From positions 114,942,701 to 115,006,700 of the forward strand of contig OX104134.1 of NCBI GenBank assembly GCA_944470555.2: a stretch of DNA of 64,000 nt, in the 5' to 3' direction. Made by a program: the position numbers and the translations under genes. The stretch is from Heterobilharzia americana (Eukaryota > Platyhelminthes > Trematoda > Strigeidida > Schistosomatidae). Below are positions 12,605 through 24,679 of the stretch, in pieces (positions within the stretch are counted from its first letter, which is position 1; the number at the start of each line of letters is the position of its first letter). The notes under the pieces were generated by a model. That model was not told the DNA's origin, searched no databases, and was given only the letters and a program-made list of their open reading frames with translations.

Positions 12605-14470
12605 ACAATACAACCAAGACGTATGATGTCTTTTGTAAAATGGGGTGGACGAAGACATCAGTTGTCTGAAGTCGAACAGGAGTAGACCTAACTGAACGCA
12701 ATGCGTTTGCAAGCCTAGTCACGTAAGATGTCCTGTCAAAAACATTTGCGAAGGTTGAAGAGGAAACGAACTCACCTGGAAGGCGAAGAGTATTCCCATT
12801 GACGAGTTCTGCAGAAATGCATCCAACGTCAGCTTTCAACGCGTTCCGAATACGCAGTAGGACTAGAGGCAAAGTCTCGGTCCACTACGATATGTTTGCA
12901 GCTGAAAGGGAAGCGTGAGATAATCCACACTTGGATTGTTACGTAAGATGGGCATCCAAAGTTTGCGATCCACCTTTCGACGAAAACGCGAGCCACAGTT
13001 TCAGCAATAATATCCTTCATAGCTACTGCTTCTGACCATCCCTTAAAATGATCTACGCAGGTGAAAAGACAAGTGCATCCATTCGATTCTGGTAGAGGTC
13101 TTACAATACCTATATGCACGTGGTCGAAACGCATGTCTGGGGCTAAGAAAGAACCTAAAGGGCTTTTCGTATGTCTTTACACTTTTGAAAAGCTAAGCAC
13201 GGCTGAGTCCACTCTTTAACGTCTATGTTCATTCTCAGCCAGCAGAAACGTTGTGCAGTAAGCCTGATGGTGGCTCGTGCACCTGGATGGGATAATTGTG
13301 CAACGTATTGAATACGTTGGGTCGACATCTCCGGAACTATTAGGTGTGGTTGACTAGCAGAGACATCACATGAAATTTTGTCTTCGCCTGATCCTCCTGG
13401 ATATCGCTGTAGCTTAAGAGTTATGGACGGAAACTCATGGTTCAGCTCAAGATCTTTTGAACACTGAGCTGATTCAACAAGATCACTACCTTCGATACGG
13501 TTTATCGAGGCTGTTCGAGATAATGCATCGGCTACGGAGTTATTTGCTTCAGGTATGTGGCAGATGTCTGAAGTGAACTGGGAAACGTAATCCAGTTGCC
13601 GCGACTCACACGGGGAATATTTACCAGATACTGAGCCAAGAGAAAAAGTTAGCTGTTTGTGGTCTGTGTGAATGATGAAGTCACGACCTTGGAGCGAATG
13701 TCGAAAATGGCGTACAGAACAGTAAATATCACATTGTTCCCTACCAAATGTACTGTACCTTGTTTCCGCCTGTTGCAGCCACCCAAGTAAAAGGTTAAAG
13801 GCTGCCACTGGTTTTCAGTCAACTGTTGCAAAACTGCTCGGATTGCTGAGTCAGATGCATCAACAGCAATACTCAAAGGAGCATTGGGGTCGTGATGCAT
13901 CAGCATGGTTGTATTCGAAATGGCTTCCTGGATCTTCGAGAAACCAAGTCTACACACGTTGTCTAGAGTTACTCACTTCGTAGTCCCTCGAAGTAGATCT
14001 GTGAAAGGTCTCATAACAGAGGCACAGTTGAGAATGAACCTTCGGCAATAACTTACCAGGCCATTGAAAGTGCGGAACTGCTGCACACTCGTCGGTTTTT
14101 GACAGGCAATGATAGCCACCACTTTATCTCTCAATCTGCGTATGACTTTATTGTCAATAGTATGCCAAAGGAAGCTGAGTGACTCAACTCCTATTTCACA
14201 CTTCTGTAAATTGACTGTGATCCCATGCTTCCGAGTCTGCTGAATGCAAGGTCCAAATGTTTAAGGTGATTTACTTTATCTGGACTCTCAATGAGACAGT
14301 CACAGATGTAGACGCGGACAAAATCCAAACCACGGAAGACATCATCCATAAAGCGTTGGGGTATTTGTGTTGCATTCCGAAGACCAAAATGCATGGGCAT
14401 GAATTCAAACAAGTAAATTGCCGATCCGTAACCTGGGTGTGTTGGATTTACATGTGTCAGAGACGAGTCA
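12591..14470 (-). mobile_element. Gypsy-type LTR retrotransposon: RT (part), RNase H, integrase
   Basis: The minus strand reads in gypsy order. First comes an RT segment with FGLRNATQIPQRFMDD (near 14400-14330). Next is an RNase H region with SIAVDASDSAIRAVLQQ (near 13880) and HTDHKQLTF (near 13660). Then the integrase zinc region with HPGA and a CxxC-like pair (near 13280-13190), the integrase core with FTCVDHFKGWSEA (near 13060), and a post-integrase tail. The frame is broken several times, so the copy is dead. The upstream part (gag, protease, RT start) is absent here; a matching piece in the same orientation lies at 33690-34560. Boudicca and the Saci elements are known schistosome gypsy families; I cannot say which this is. 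Confidence 0.8.
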
Positions 14471-15205
14471 AATGTAAGCTGATGCTTCAGGACTGGTCTG
14501 CTGCAAGTACTCCCAGTTTGATAATAGTTAGTGAAGTGGTGGAATGTGTAGACCACTTCACTGATTTGAGGAGTTGCATCAGTCGGAATGGACTTATTGC
14601 TGACGAAATCTCAGCTCGTAAACAAAACACCCGTTTGACATTTGCCAACCTGCCTCACCTGTGGCTCCGACTAACGAGATATACGACTATCAATTCAAGG
14701 ACGAATATATTGGGGTGCAGTCCGTTCTGTCCTGTTGTACGTCTGTGAGACACGGGCGTTGAAGTAGAAGACATGAAGTGGTTACATGGTTTTGATCACA
14801 CATGTCTTCGTAGCATTGCTTGCGTTTAGTGGAATCACCGTATGAGCGATGTTGAGGTCAGGCGAATGGTACAAGGCAAGACAGGCAAGTCAATTGATGA
14901 GGTTGTGAAGCTTTGTCGACTGAGATGGCTTGGACATGTGCTGTGCATGCCTCGCCTATCTCGATGTGCCATGCTAGAGGAAGTTGGAAGACGTTCAATG
15001 TGGCCAGACCAAGATCTGGCACCAGTCGATGAAGCCTCTTACTGTTGGTGTGAGCAGTGTGGGGCAATGTGGACTGTCTGGTTGGTGTCTCCGAGATGAA
15101 TGGAATGGAATCAGTGGTCGAGGACTCTTGTTGACATGGCTGAGAATCGGTCTCAGTGGTGCAGATGTATTCACTGTCCGACGTCATCTGAAGCTTGAAT
15201 ATTCG
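14470..15205 (+). mobile_element. Family B retrotransposon, 3' end of ORF
   Basis: Plus-strand translation gives KCKLMLQDWS, then ISRNGLIADEISARKQN, later VEVRRMVQGKTGKS and LCRLRWLGHVLCMPRLS, and ends near the ENR/RRY-like tail. These match the same stretches of the B copies at 17.0 and 31.0 kb. The frame is broken. At its 5' side it abuts a gypsy fragment running the other way. Confidence 0.75.
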
Positions 15206-16165
15206 CACTAACCTTTATCTGCAAATTGTTTATTCTCTCACACAACTTTTTCTACTTCGATATCACTTTTTCTATCCACCTGTTCTTTGTGTACTGCTCT
15301 GAAGTGTGGCAGTTTGAAGCGATGCACCTGTATGCGAGGTTTTATGTTGATTTTTTCAGTCAGTCAGTCTTATGTCCTCTTGAAAATTGTCAGGTGTTCT
15401 AAGATTCGGAGAGCTTGTTGCAGGTTTCCATTCACGATGGGACTATGTATTGGCTTACTGAAAATTCTTTGGTCAGTTCATCTGTCTTTTTAGATTGTTT
15501 GCTCATGGTTTTAGAGCGATGTTGTGAGCGGACTGTGCATGTGTCCTTCTGATCGATACTTTTACTGACCACTAATTTCATGTGTTTGTAATTGAAATGA
15601 TGGAAAAGATTTTTAGCTCAGGATGAGGATGATGGTGGTGGTTTGGTGTTCTCTAAGCTTTGATATTTTGTCATAAGCGTTTCATCACCAGTCTTTGTGA
15701 CATCTTCAGGACTACCTTCCTAATGAGGTGAAGCAGATTCGATTCCTATAAGAATGTTCAGATCGTGCTTTTATTGACCTTTGGTGTTGTCTAGTTGTAA
15801 GTTGGGGAGTGTTTGTAATTATCTATCATAACTGTCTTCTCTGTCACTTCATCCGGATAGTGGTCTGAGGGAATTTGGGTGCCAACAGAGTTGTGATTGG
15901 GATTGACACTTGCCGGCTGCCCACACCGTGGAAGTCTAGGTCTTCTTGAGGTACCTGAAAGAGAAAGGTTAGTGTGTGACAGCAGAGCCTAAGAGGCATC
16001 TGCTTGAGGCCGGTCATGTATAGCCTTTTCGAACCCACGAAAATTCTCCTGTATTATGGAAGGTGTAATCGGACATACGTCTTGTAGTTTTGGATCACCA
16101 CTGATGACTGATCAAAGCCACCATACTGCATAATTTCTTTGTTTAAGAAAACATGTTAAGGGTAA
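15205..16165. repeat. Unrecognised 1-kb sequence shared with 39167-40130
   Basis: It lies between the family B stop region and an inverted B leader and is present in both copies of the 1.88-kb repeat. It contains a module (tttcatcaccagtctttgtg region, 15690) that recurs in diverged form at 18765-18850. No coding signal is seen; it could be a B 3' untranslated region plus other repeats. Confidence 0.4.
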
Positions 16166-16169
16166 GGGT

Positions 16170-16322
16170 AACCTTTGTGGTATGGTAGGACTTCGAGGGT
16201 TCAAGCGTTCCATCAGCATAGCTCCTTGGGTCATCGTGATATACAAGCCCAACCACTACGTCAGGGTAGCTGTTATCGGTCCCGGTGCAACATTGGCCTC
16301 AATTGAATCCTAAAGTAGTTGC
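16170..16322 (-). mobile_element. Family B 5' leader fragment
   Basis: The reverse complement matches 35377-35516, the leader of the long B copy: ggattcaatt..., cggtcc, cagctacc, ggttgggcttg, ccctcgaagtcct in order. Confidence 0.7.
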
Positions 16323-16690
16323 TTTGTCTTCTCTTACTGTTCTAGTTTCTTCTCATTGTCAGGACAACTTCATACTGCTCTCACCTCTCAGCCGTATGTG
16401 ACAATCAACTAATGTATTATCAAACGAGCGTTTGTTTTCACACACCGAAGTAGTGATAATTGAAACTAATTTTACTTATTCTTTTTCTACCAGTATGAAA
16501 ATCGAGGTAATAATATCCAATTAACTACAATTCCACGTAACCATTATGTGCAAAAGTAAGCTCTTAATAAAACCCTGTGGAGACATTGTAGGTACGTTCA
16601 GTACAGGACAGTGTAGGCTTGGTTCGGCATCATAGTCATCATCAAGACCAACATAGGACCAGGCATTACTGCGTAACGGTCCAAACTGCC
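16323..16690. other. Intergenic or unrecognised repeat DNA
   Basis: No coding or repeat signal that I recognise between two family B pieces. Confidence 0.3.
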
Positions 16691-17640
16691 ACATCTAATA
16701 CCAGCACATTAAGTAACTAGGCAGTAAAATGGAAGATGAAGAAGGAAAGAAAAGGTATACGTCTGACTTCTGCTTATTCACGTGGCGACACCACGAAGCA
16801 CGGCCTACGTAGGCGACGGTGATCAACATCTGAAACCTTCTCATGTCCACTACCTTTAGTGGCCATGTTTCCCAGACATACACTAGAACAGAGCGGACTG
16901 CAGTACAGTACACTCAGATATCGCTGTCGCGCCACAGATGGCGTAGGTTGGCAAAAGGCAACCTAGCCTTTTGTTTTCGTGCAGAGATTTCACCGGCCAC
17001 TGAGCCACCAGGGCTGATCCGACTTCCCAGACAAGTGAAGTGTTCGACGTGCTCAACCACTTCATTTTCTATTGTCAGCCGGTGTACCGTTGAAGACCAA
17101 TCCTGGAGCAATAATTTGCATTTGTGTGTCGAGAAACGCATCTCAAACATCCTCAAATTACCATTCAAGGTGTCCAGAAGACTGCATCTTGTCAGCGTCT
17201 TCACTTAACAGAACTAAGTTATCTGTGTATTCTGGGTCTACCAAAAGTTCTCCTGTGATTTGGTTAATCCCTGTGTAGTCAGATGACGAGAGAGAGAACT
17301 CTATGAGAAAGTCTACGATAAAATGAACAAGAATGGAGTGAGTGGGCATCCTTGATGGACACCACTTGACGTACACAACCCACCGAACTTCTCACCCTAG
17401 GCTCTAACATGCCTACAGGTGTTCGAGTAGAGAGCCTTTAATAAGTTGATGTACCTACTCGGTGCCCCTTTCAATGAGAGACACTACCACAAGACTTCTC
17501 AATCAACGGAGTTGAATGACGTCTTCAGGTCGATACGCGTTGGTTCGATCACACGTTTACCTTCAACTGACAGGGTGAAGAAAGACGAAAGCACCAAGAT
17601 CACTTGAAGAGCATTATCATGACGACAATACTAAAGCTAT
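16690..17640 (-). mobile_element. Family B retrotransposon, reverse-transcriptase part (decayed)
   Basis: Minus-strand fragments follow the RT domain in order: a D-L-K start near 17540, ALYSNT near 17430, SGV.QGCPLTPFLF near 17370-17340, the catalytic box as YTDNLVLLSEDADKMQ (YADD changed to YTDN), KCKLLLQDWSS, VEHFTCLGSRISPGG, and YCTAVRSVLVY towards 16900. Several frameshifts and a changed catalytic box show that it is inactive. Confidence 0.8.
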
Positions 17641-17646
17641 TCTCCA

Positions 17647-18640
17647 TGATGGACAGGACGAAAAGTTATCATCCTCAAGAAGACTGGCACCATCTCTGCT
17701 TTACTATCGAAAGAGTGTCAAAGACCCTAATTGACCCTCAAAATGTGGTTACAAAGGGCCAGTAGATCTCGGCAGCTTATTCTGAATTAATGAGTGAGCG
17801 TGAACGCATCCCTACAGGCTTCGAGCACAATGAAGCACGGAAACAGCTCAAATGTAAACTGAAGAAAAGTTTTCCCAACGACCACAAGCAGTGGTGGTTA
17901 CGGAAGGTCAACGAGATGAAGAGATCTGAGCAACAAACCCTAGTTCACTGTCATTCAGACTTATCAAGGAAACCACGGTGAAAGAACCAATGTTTAGTGA
18001 GACGACAGTGGAGACAAATACTTCTGCAATCCGCTCGCATGGAAGACGACTGGAACAATGGATACAAAACTAAAATGGGCTCCGCCTACCATCCCGTTAT
18101 GCACTATCCAGTCGCGTCCCCAATACAACATTTGAGATAAGGTGTCCAACACTTGCAGAATTCGACAAAGCTGCAAGTAACCTGAAACAACTAAGGACAG
18201 CTGGCACTGACGGACTAGCTCTGGAGGTATTTGAGTACGGTGTTTGCGTACTATTATGCAGGTTAAATTAAGTGTTAGCTAATGTGTGGGAGCCAGATAT
18301 CATTCCTTCTGAATGGTAAGGAAATGCAGTCCTCTCTCTTGGGTTCTACGTGACAACATAAATCAATGGGTGTAGACTCTAGGTGATGGAGCTCAGAGTC
18401 GATCTCTTTGGCGCAGATATATCCACACATTGCCTTCATCTTAGTCATCAAATAGAGTTCCTATATTCTCTCATTATTCCTTGCTATCATCTTATTGCTT
18501 TCTTATGTACACCTTTGTCTTCCATCACAGTGCATTCTCACTTGATGTGGCGGTATGAGGTGTGATAACTTGGACCGTTACTCAGCATCGTTAGGTCCTG
18601 TATTGCTACTGACGAAATAAAATGAATAGATAGATAATTG
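17647..18640 (+). mobile_element. Family B copy with large internal deletion
   Basis: The plus strand encodes the stretch before the RT (GFEHNEARKQLKCKLKKSF, then CPTLAEFDKAASNLKQLRTA, then GTDGLALEVFEYG). It then jumps near 18330 straight to the ORF end (RVDLFGADIST) and a 3' tail ending in an atagatagata-like run. Nearly the whole RT is missing. The part 17647-18270 recurs inverted at 45118-45742. Confidence 0.7.
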
Positions 18641-20000
18641 CAATCTCTAACCAACGATTTTGAACCCATAGTCACACTTATTCCCAACATGGATGATTTT
18701 AGGTGGCTGCTGAAACTACGCTGTGATAAACGTTTAGTGTTACCAGAGCTTTAAAGTTTGTTCTTGAGTGTTTCATCACCAGACTAGATGACTTCATCAG
18801 CACTTACTTCATAAAGAAGTGAAGCATTTTCAAGTCCTATTAATGTTGATGAGCAATATTTTCTGACTTTGACAGTAATTAGCTTATGGATAGGGATGAC
18901 TGTTTTCTCTTCTTTTCACCAGAGACTGAACTTCATAGATACTGCGACTATCTGACCTATGGTACTGACCTAATTTCTGATTTATGTGGTTGATTTGATG
19001 GTAGTTCGTATATTGAGTCAATGTTCATCATTCCAAGAATGCTCTTGAAATTTACAACTTTGCATGCTGCAGTATTTCTATATTGTCTCAATTGAAGCCT
19101 TAGTCGTGCTCATCTACTTGCATCGATACGAATGATGATATATCATGTCCTTTGACTGCTAGTTGGTGCTCATAAATGTTTTGGACTATTTTACTGATGG
19201 ACTGACGAACAAACTCTGGAGTCTCAGGTCATGGACATGCTCTGTCTTTGAGATACGCATGCAAGATCTAAGTGACATTATTCATCTAATCTCCTCCAGC
19301 CAATGCGATCAGTCTAAGAAACTGATACTTCCAGCTTCTGGAAACCAACGGGTAGTCCATGCATCCTTAAAGCTATAAGTATGGCGTTTTTCTAAGGCAG
19401 AAAGCGCATTACTCGACTAGATACCGGTTGGCTGCTTTCAGTGAGGAACAGGATAGACACTCGTAAGAAGTGGACAATTTCTCTAATCCTGAAGAAGACT
19501 CATGCCATCTTCAGTCTGCTGTAAATAGAGCACGAATGCTTATAACTGACTCATATAAAAAGGTTAGAAAAGTCCTTCAACATCTGAGATAAAAAGCAGA
19601 ACACATTTTATTAGTATTCTATTCAGATCAAATGTTTGGTTAAGAACTAGAGCCCGACAACATTACAAGTGTTTCAAACCGATTCATTGTCATACGAACA
19701 AGAAGGTACTTAATGTGCATTTTGGTCACAGTGAATACAACGAAAATTTTCCCATAGTAACTAATAGGTAACTGCATCTCTATTGTAATTACCATTCTTT
19801 TGAACAAATCAATCCAAAAAAAATTAACCTTACACGTTAACCACTGTGAAGAAACAAATCCACATTCACGGGTTCCTGTAAGCTGGACGGGAGAGGAAAT
19901 TTTGATATACAATGAAATATTTATATGAACTATGATCAAGATTTAACTGCTTCATCAGAAACCAAGTCTCCAAACCCACCGCAAAGGAAATAAATCCAAT
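18641..20000. other. Intergenic DNA with one repeat module
   Basis: A module near 18765-18850 (gtgtttcatcaccagac..., gaagtgaagcattttc) resembles 15670-15765. The rest shows no gene I can support. Confidence 0.35.
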
Positions 20001-20002
20001 AG

Positions 20003-21895
20003 CTTCAAAATGAGTAAGGTGGTAGTGAATCTCTTTGATCGGAATTTGTCTGAATGTGAATTATCCCTTCTTCAGAAATATTTGAATTTTATCTGAAACA
20101 AACCATGTCTACCAGCTTTTGAAATTGCATCTGCAATCGAACCATCTTTAAAAATTCTATCAAATGAAACAGCAAATGAGGTTAGACAAAATATCAAACA
20201 TACTACTTCGTCAGAAGCTTAACAAGTCAAGCATAATTAAGAAGGAACACTCTGGTATGGAGCAGTTATGCAAAGATAGGACAATTATCATCACAAAAGC
20301 AGATAAAGAAAACCCCACAGTGATAATGAACCCAATCACTTGTGAGAAAAAGCCAAAGGAACAGCTTAATGCTGATCCCTACCAGAAGATAAATGCTACA
20401 AAATCACGACCATGCTTAAAAAGCTGAAACCAGCAAACTCATACAATCTATGAAGGACAAGTGAGGTATCTTTTTATGGTTCTCATTAGCACCAGAAAGT
20501 TGCAACCCCTATGGATTCCTTTGGCTGCCAAGAATTCATAAGACAAATATACCTCTCAGACCAGTTGTGGATTTTGTCAACTCATAGACATACAGTTTAG
20601 CAAAGTATATATTATGAATCTTCGAACCATACGAAAAGGAATTAAAATTTGTAATAGAAAACTCGTCTGAATTGGTGGACAAAATCATTTCATCTTACAT
20701 AGAAAAAGATGAAATAATGCCAAGTTTTGTTGTTTGTTTATTACATACTAACGCATCTACTAAAGATGCACTAGATATTGTTCTCAACCTACTAGTGTCA
20801 GATACTGACGTAAGTTCACATTGCCCATTAGATACAGGATAAATTCTGAATTCTCTGGAATTATGCTTACGTTCGAATACATTCACGTTTAGAGATCTAT
20901 ACCGATAGATATATGGTATAGCAATGGGATCTCCAGTATCCCCGCTAGTAGCTAACTTGTTCATGCATCCATTAGAGACAAATGCAAAAATAAAAAGTTC
21001 TACACCTCCAAGAATTTGGTCAAAGTACATAGACGATACATTTGTCATCACTAAGCGCAACTTTCTGGATTATCTTTTCCGTCATACAAATAATGGGTGC
21101 GGAAGTATTACTTTCACAAAGGAATTTGAATCCAACTTATCGAAATTAGCCGTTATATACCGTATGATGGAAAGACAGCATTACAATAGACCACAGATTA
21201 GGACTTTTAGAACAAAATAACACATTCTAGCAGATAACTAGATTATAAGTCTGTACATTTTTTGATCACTAAAGTAACAGTCGCACAGAATCTTATCAAC
21301 AGAATCTTATCACAACGAAGGAGGATAAAGAGGAAAAGTTAGAGTCAGTTAGCCGCTTACTGGAAACAAACGATTATCCCAAAGATTTCGAAAAATGAAA
21401 TTAAGGATACACCGAAACTCCTTCCGAAGAACTGGATAAACACGGTCATGATCCCATACTGTAAGGAGACCTAGGAAGAAATAAGAAGGATTCTCAACAA
21501 AAATGACATAAGAGTTTCCTTTCATGCAACAAACACCCTTCTCTCCAACTTAATGAAAGTTAAAGATGTAGTACCTAAAGAAAATCAACAGAACTAACTG
21601 CGTTTATGAAATCAGATGCGTACATTGTACTGCAGTATATGTAGGGGAGATAGCCAGGCAGGTAAATGTAAGAGTGAAGGAGCATAAACTATGCCTAAAG
21701 CAGATTCTGAAAACCTCAGCAGAGGTTAAGCTAGAAAACAAATCGGGAATTGCGCTACACTCCATGGAAATGGGCCACACATAATTGACTTTGATGGGAC
21801 CAAACGTTTTTGGGTCATACCAAAAAAGATTGATAGCCGAAGCCCTACATATATATACACTTTGAACAGATGAGATGGAGGACAGTTAGCTGCCT
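20003..21895 (+). mobile_element. Penelope-like retroelement, RT plus GIY-YIG (decayed)
   Basis: The plus strand starts with VVNLFDRNLSECELSLLQK near 20020 and runs through the RT. The segment GSPVSPLVANLFM (20924 onward) and KYIDDTFVI (catalytic box, near 21030) are typical of Penelope-like RT. The C-terminal GIY-YIG endonuclease is visible as CVYEIRC, then AVYVGEIARQVNVRVKEH (21600-21690), ending with RLIAEALHI near 21850. Stop codons and frameshifts occur throughout. It ends where an RTE element's TAA tail begins. Confidence 0.8.
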
Positions 21896-21896
21896 C

Positions 21897-21897
<1 letters not shown>

Positions 21898-21938
<41 letters not shown>
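21898..21938 (-). repeat. (TAA)n tail of family A RTE element
   Basis: A run of tta on the plus strand is (TAA)n on the minus strand. It directly follows the last codons of the family A ORF, as expected for an RTE-type 3' tail rather than an independent microsatellite. Confidence 0.75.
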
Positions 21939-24116
21939 GTCCCTTGGGTTCCTAGTGGAACATAGGGCTTCAGTAGCACGCCTCCAGTGACCTCTGTTCT
22001 CTGAGATCTTTTGAACCTGGTCCCACGACAGCCCAGAAGCTCTCATTTCCTCCTCGCACGACCTCCTCCATGTCACCCTCGGACGTCCAACTCGTCGCTT
22101 CCCATCGGGGTTCCACTCGAGCAACTGGCCTGACGCGTGATGTCCTCAGTCGGCCTTCTCAGTGCATGGCCAATCCATCTCCACTTCTTCCTGAATATTT
22201 GTTGCGTGGTAGGTCCTTGGTTGGTTCGTTCCCAGAGTTCCTTGTTGCTTATTCTTTCTGGCAATTCATCTGAGCTTCAGTAGCGAGCGTAAGCAGTTGT
22301 TGATGAATGTCTGTAGTTTATTGGAAATGCCTTTCTTAACGCGCAAAGTCTCTGAACCATACAGAAGCACTGACTTGACGTTGGTGTTCAAAATCCACAT
22401 CTTGTTCCACATGCTGAGTGGAGTGCAGAAGATCTCCACACTGGTTTCAGGCTAATGAACCCCTGTCTTGCTTTTCCGATTCTGACTGGCTTTGACATCC
22501 TCATCTGTGCCTGTCCCGCCTGTAGTTGAAACAGTGCTTCCTAGATAGGTGAAGGAGGTTACTTCCTTCAAGTTTCTCCCGTTGACGGTGATTGAAGTTT
22601 GTTGTTGTTGGTGGTGGTGGTGGTGCGGTATCTTCATCACCTCTGTCTTCTCTATATTCACCTGAAGTCCCGTCTTCGCTGCCTCTTCTATCAACTTGTT
22701 AGTTTTTGCCTGCAGATCTTCAAGTTTGTGTGACATTAGGCACAAGTCATCGGCGAAATCCAAGTCTTCTAGGTTCTTTTCCGTCGTCCAGTGTATCCCC
22801 CTCTTCTCGCTGCCTACTGTTTGCTGCATGATCCAGTCCACCACAATAAGGAATATCATGGGGGAATAGTAGGCAACCTTGTTTCACTTCTGTCTTCACT
22901 TCAAAGGCATCACTGAGCTTCCCATTGTGAATTACTTGGCTGGCATGTGGCATCTTCATATAGTTGTTGAATGAGGCTGATAAAGGTTTGCGGTACTCCG
23001 TAGTATTGAAGCAGTTTCCAAATTACCTCTCGGTCGACGCTGTCAAAGGCCTTTTCAAGGTCGATGAAGTTGAGGCAGAGAGCTGATTGCCATTCTATGC
23101 TCTGTTCTATGATGATACGAAGCGTTGCAATATGGTCTGCACATGATTTGTACTTCCTGAAGCCTGCCTGTTCCGGTCGTAGTTTTGAATCCAGTGCGTC
23201 TTTAAGCCTCTCCAGGATGATGCGGCTTAATATTTTACTTGCTCTGGGTGGACAGGAGAGTGATTCCGAGCCAGTTCTTGCAAGCACTGAGGTCTCCCTT
23301 CTTCGGCAGTTTGACAAGGTAACCCTTCTTCCAATCACTAGCCAGGTACCTTCTCTTCCTTCCACACCTTCTGCAATAGTGGTGTGAGCATGTTTGCTGT
23401 TGTCTCTGCATCTGTTCTCAGTGCTTCTGGCGGTATCCCGTCTGGTCCTGTTGCTTTCCCGCATTTCAGTAGCTTTATGGCGTTCAGGACTTCCATTTTC
23501 GTTGGGGGATTTATGTTCACTTGTAATTCAGCGGCTGCAGGTGGTATTTCTGGACGAAGTGCAGGTGGTGGTCGATTCAAGAGCTTCCTGAAGTGGTCGG
23601 CCCATCGTTTCCTCTGTTTCTCTTCTTTTGTAATTAAATTTCCTTCTTCATCTTTTATTGGTTTCATCTGTGTTGGTCTCTTCCCTGATAGCAACCTGGT
23701 TATTTGATACAATGTCGTCAGGTCTCTATCTCTCCTACCAGCAGTCTGTTCTGCTTCACTTGCCAGTGTTTCGTAGAAGTGTCTTTTGTCTTTCCACGCA
23801 CTCTTCTTCACTTCTTTGTCCAGTGTTTTATACATTGTGCTCAGTTCCTCTTGTCGTTGAGCATCCTTGCACTGGTTTATCTTCTGCTTCACCATCCTCC
23901 TCTCCCTCCTCTATCAGCTTCCAGGTACCCGTCGAGATCCATTCCTTGTCTTCCACCTTCTTCCTTCCTAATACTGTTGTGCAGGTTTCTTTCCACATAG
24001 CTTTCAAAGACTTCCAGTGTTCTTCCACACAGGTTTCTTCAGGGATGTTCCTCGATATCTCCCATTTTGTCTTGATGGCTGGCTGCCTTGAAGATCTCCT
24101 TTGTAGTTTCATCCTT
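21936..24116 (-). mobile_element. Family A (RTE-type) retrotransposon, RT and C-terminus
   Basis: On the minus strand the order is as follows. First a linker (EISRNIPEETCVEEHWKSL near 24080). Then the RT start (KCGKATGPDGIPPEAL near 23460), the SRIILERLKDAL and RPEQAGFRKYKSC region, and FIDLEKAFDSVDREVIWKLL near 23050. Then the catalytic box FADDLCLMSHKLEDLQ near 22740, a His/Gln-rich slip (near 22620), FTYLGSTVSTTGG, and a C-terminal tail with RRVGRPRVTWRR. The FADD box and the tail suit the RTE clade (SR2-like). The frame is broken at three or more places. The 5' part runs into the assembly gap. The stop codon is the first TAA of the tail. Confidence 0.85.
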
Positions 24117-24616
24117 NNNNNNNNNNNNNNNNNNNNNNNNNNNNNNNNNNNNNNNNNNNNNNNNNNNNNNNNNNNNNNNNNNNNNNNNNNNNNNNNNNNN
24201 NNNNNNNNNNNNNNNNNNNNNNNNNNNNNNNNNNNNNNNNNNNNNNNNNNNNNNNNNNNNNNNNNNNNNNNNNNNNNNNNNNNNNNNNNNNNNNNNNNNN
24301 NNNNNNNNNNNNNNNNNNNNNNNNNNNNNNNNNNNNNNNNNNNNNNNNNNNNNNNNNNNNNNNNNNNNNNNNNNNNNNNNNNNNNNNNNNNNNNNNNNNN
24401 NNNNNNNNNNNNNNNNNNNNNNNNNNNNNNNNNNNNNNNNNNNNNNNNNNNNNNNNNNNNNNNNNNNNNNNNNNNNNNNNNNNNNNNNNNNNNNNNNNNN
24501 NNNNNNNNNNNNNNNNNNNNNNNNNNNNNNNNNNNNNNNNNNNNNNNNNNNNNNNNNNNNNNNNNNNNNNNNNNNNNNNNNNNNNNNNNNNNNNNNNNNN
24601 NNNNNNNNNNNNNNNN
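24117..24616. other. Assembly gap (500 N)
   Basis: Exactly 500 unknown bases, which suggests a fixed-size scaffold gap rather than a measured length. It interrupts the family A copy. Confidence 0.98.
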
Positions 24617-24679
24617 TGTGCCGAGCATATTTTCCCATAACCTTCTTTGACAGTGTTATTACGTGCTGGTTTTTTCATT

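Larger units (their letters stand above)
14330..16213. repeat. 1.88-kb near-identical direct repeat, copy 1
   Basis: This segment recurs at 38288-40172 with only a handful of differences seen by eye (for example near 14652, 14692 and a 1-nt indel near 14761). It contains a gypsy RT scrap (minus), the family B ORF end (plus) and about 1 kb of unrecognised sequence. It stops inside a minus-strand family B leader. Confidence 0.85.

Noticed and set aside
14257..14748. 163-codon plus-strand frame, looking like one protein
   Set aside because: Its first half is the antisense of gypsy RT and its second half is family B; it is a junction artefact.
16157..16172. Telomere-like ttaagggtaagggtaacc
   Set aside because: Only two imperfect units; chance or an old scar, not a telomere repeat array.
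22605..22630. Poly-His/poly-Gln stretch as a metal-binding motif
   Set aside because: It is a ggt/gtt microsatellite slip inside a dead family A copy, with a different repeat in the other copy.
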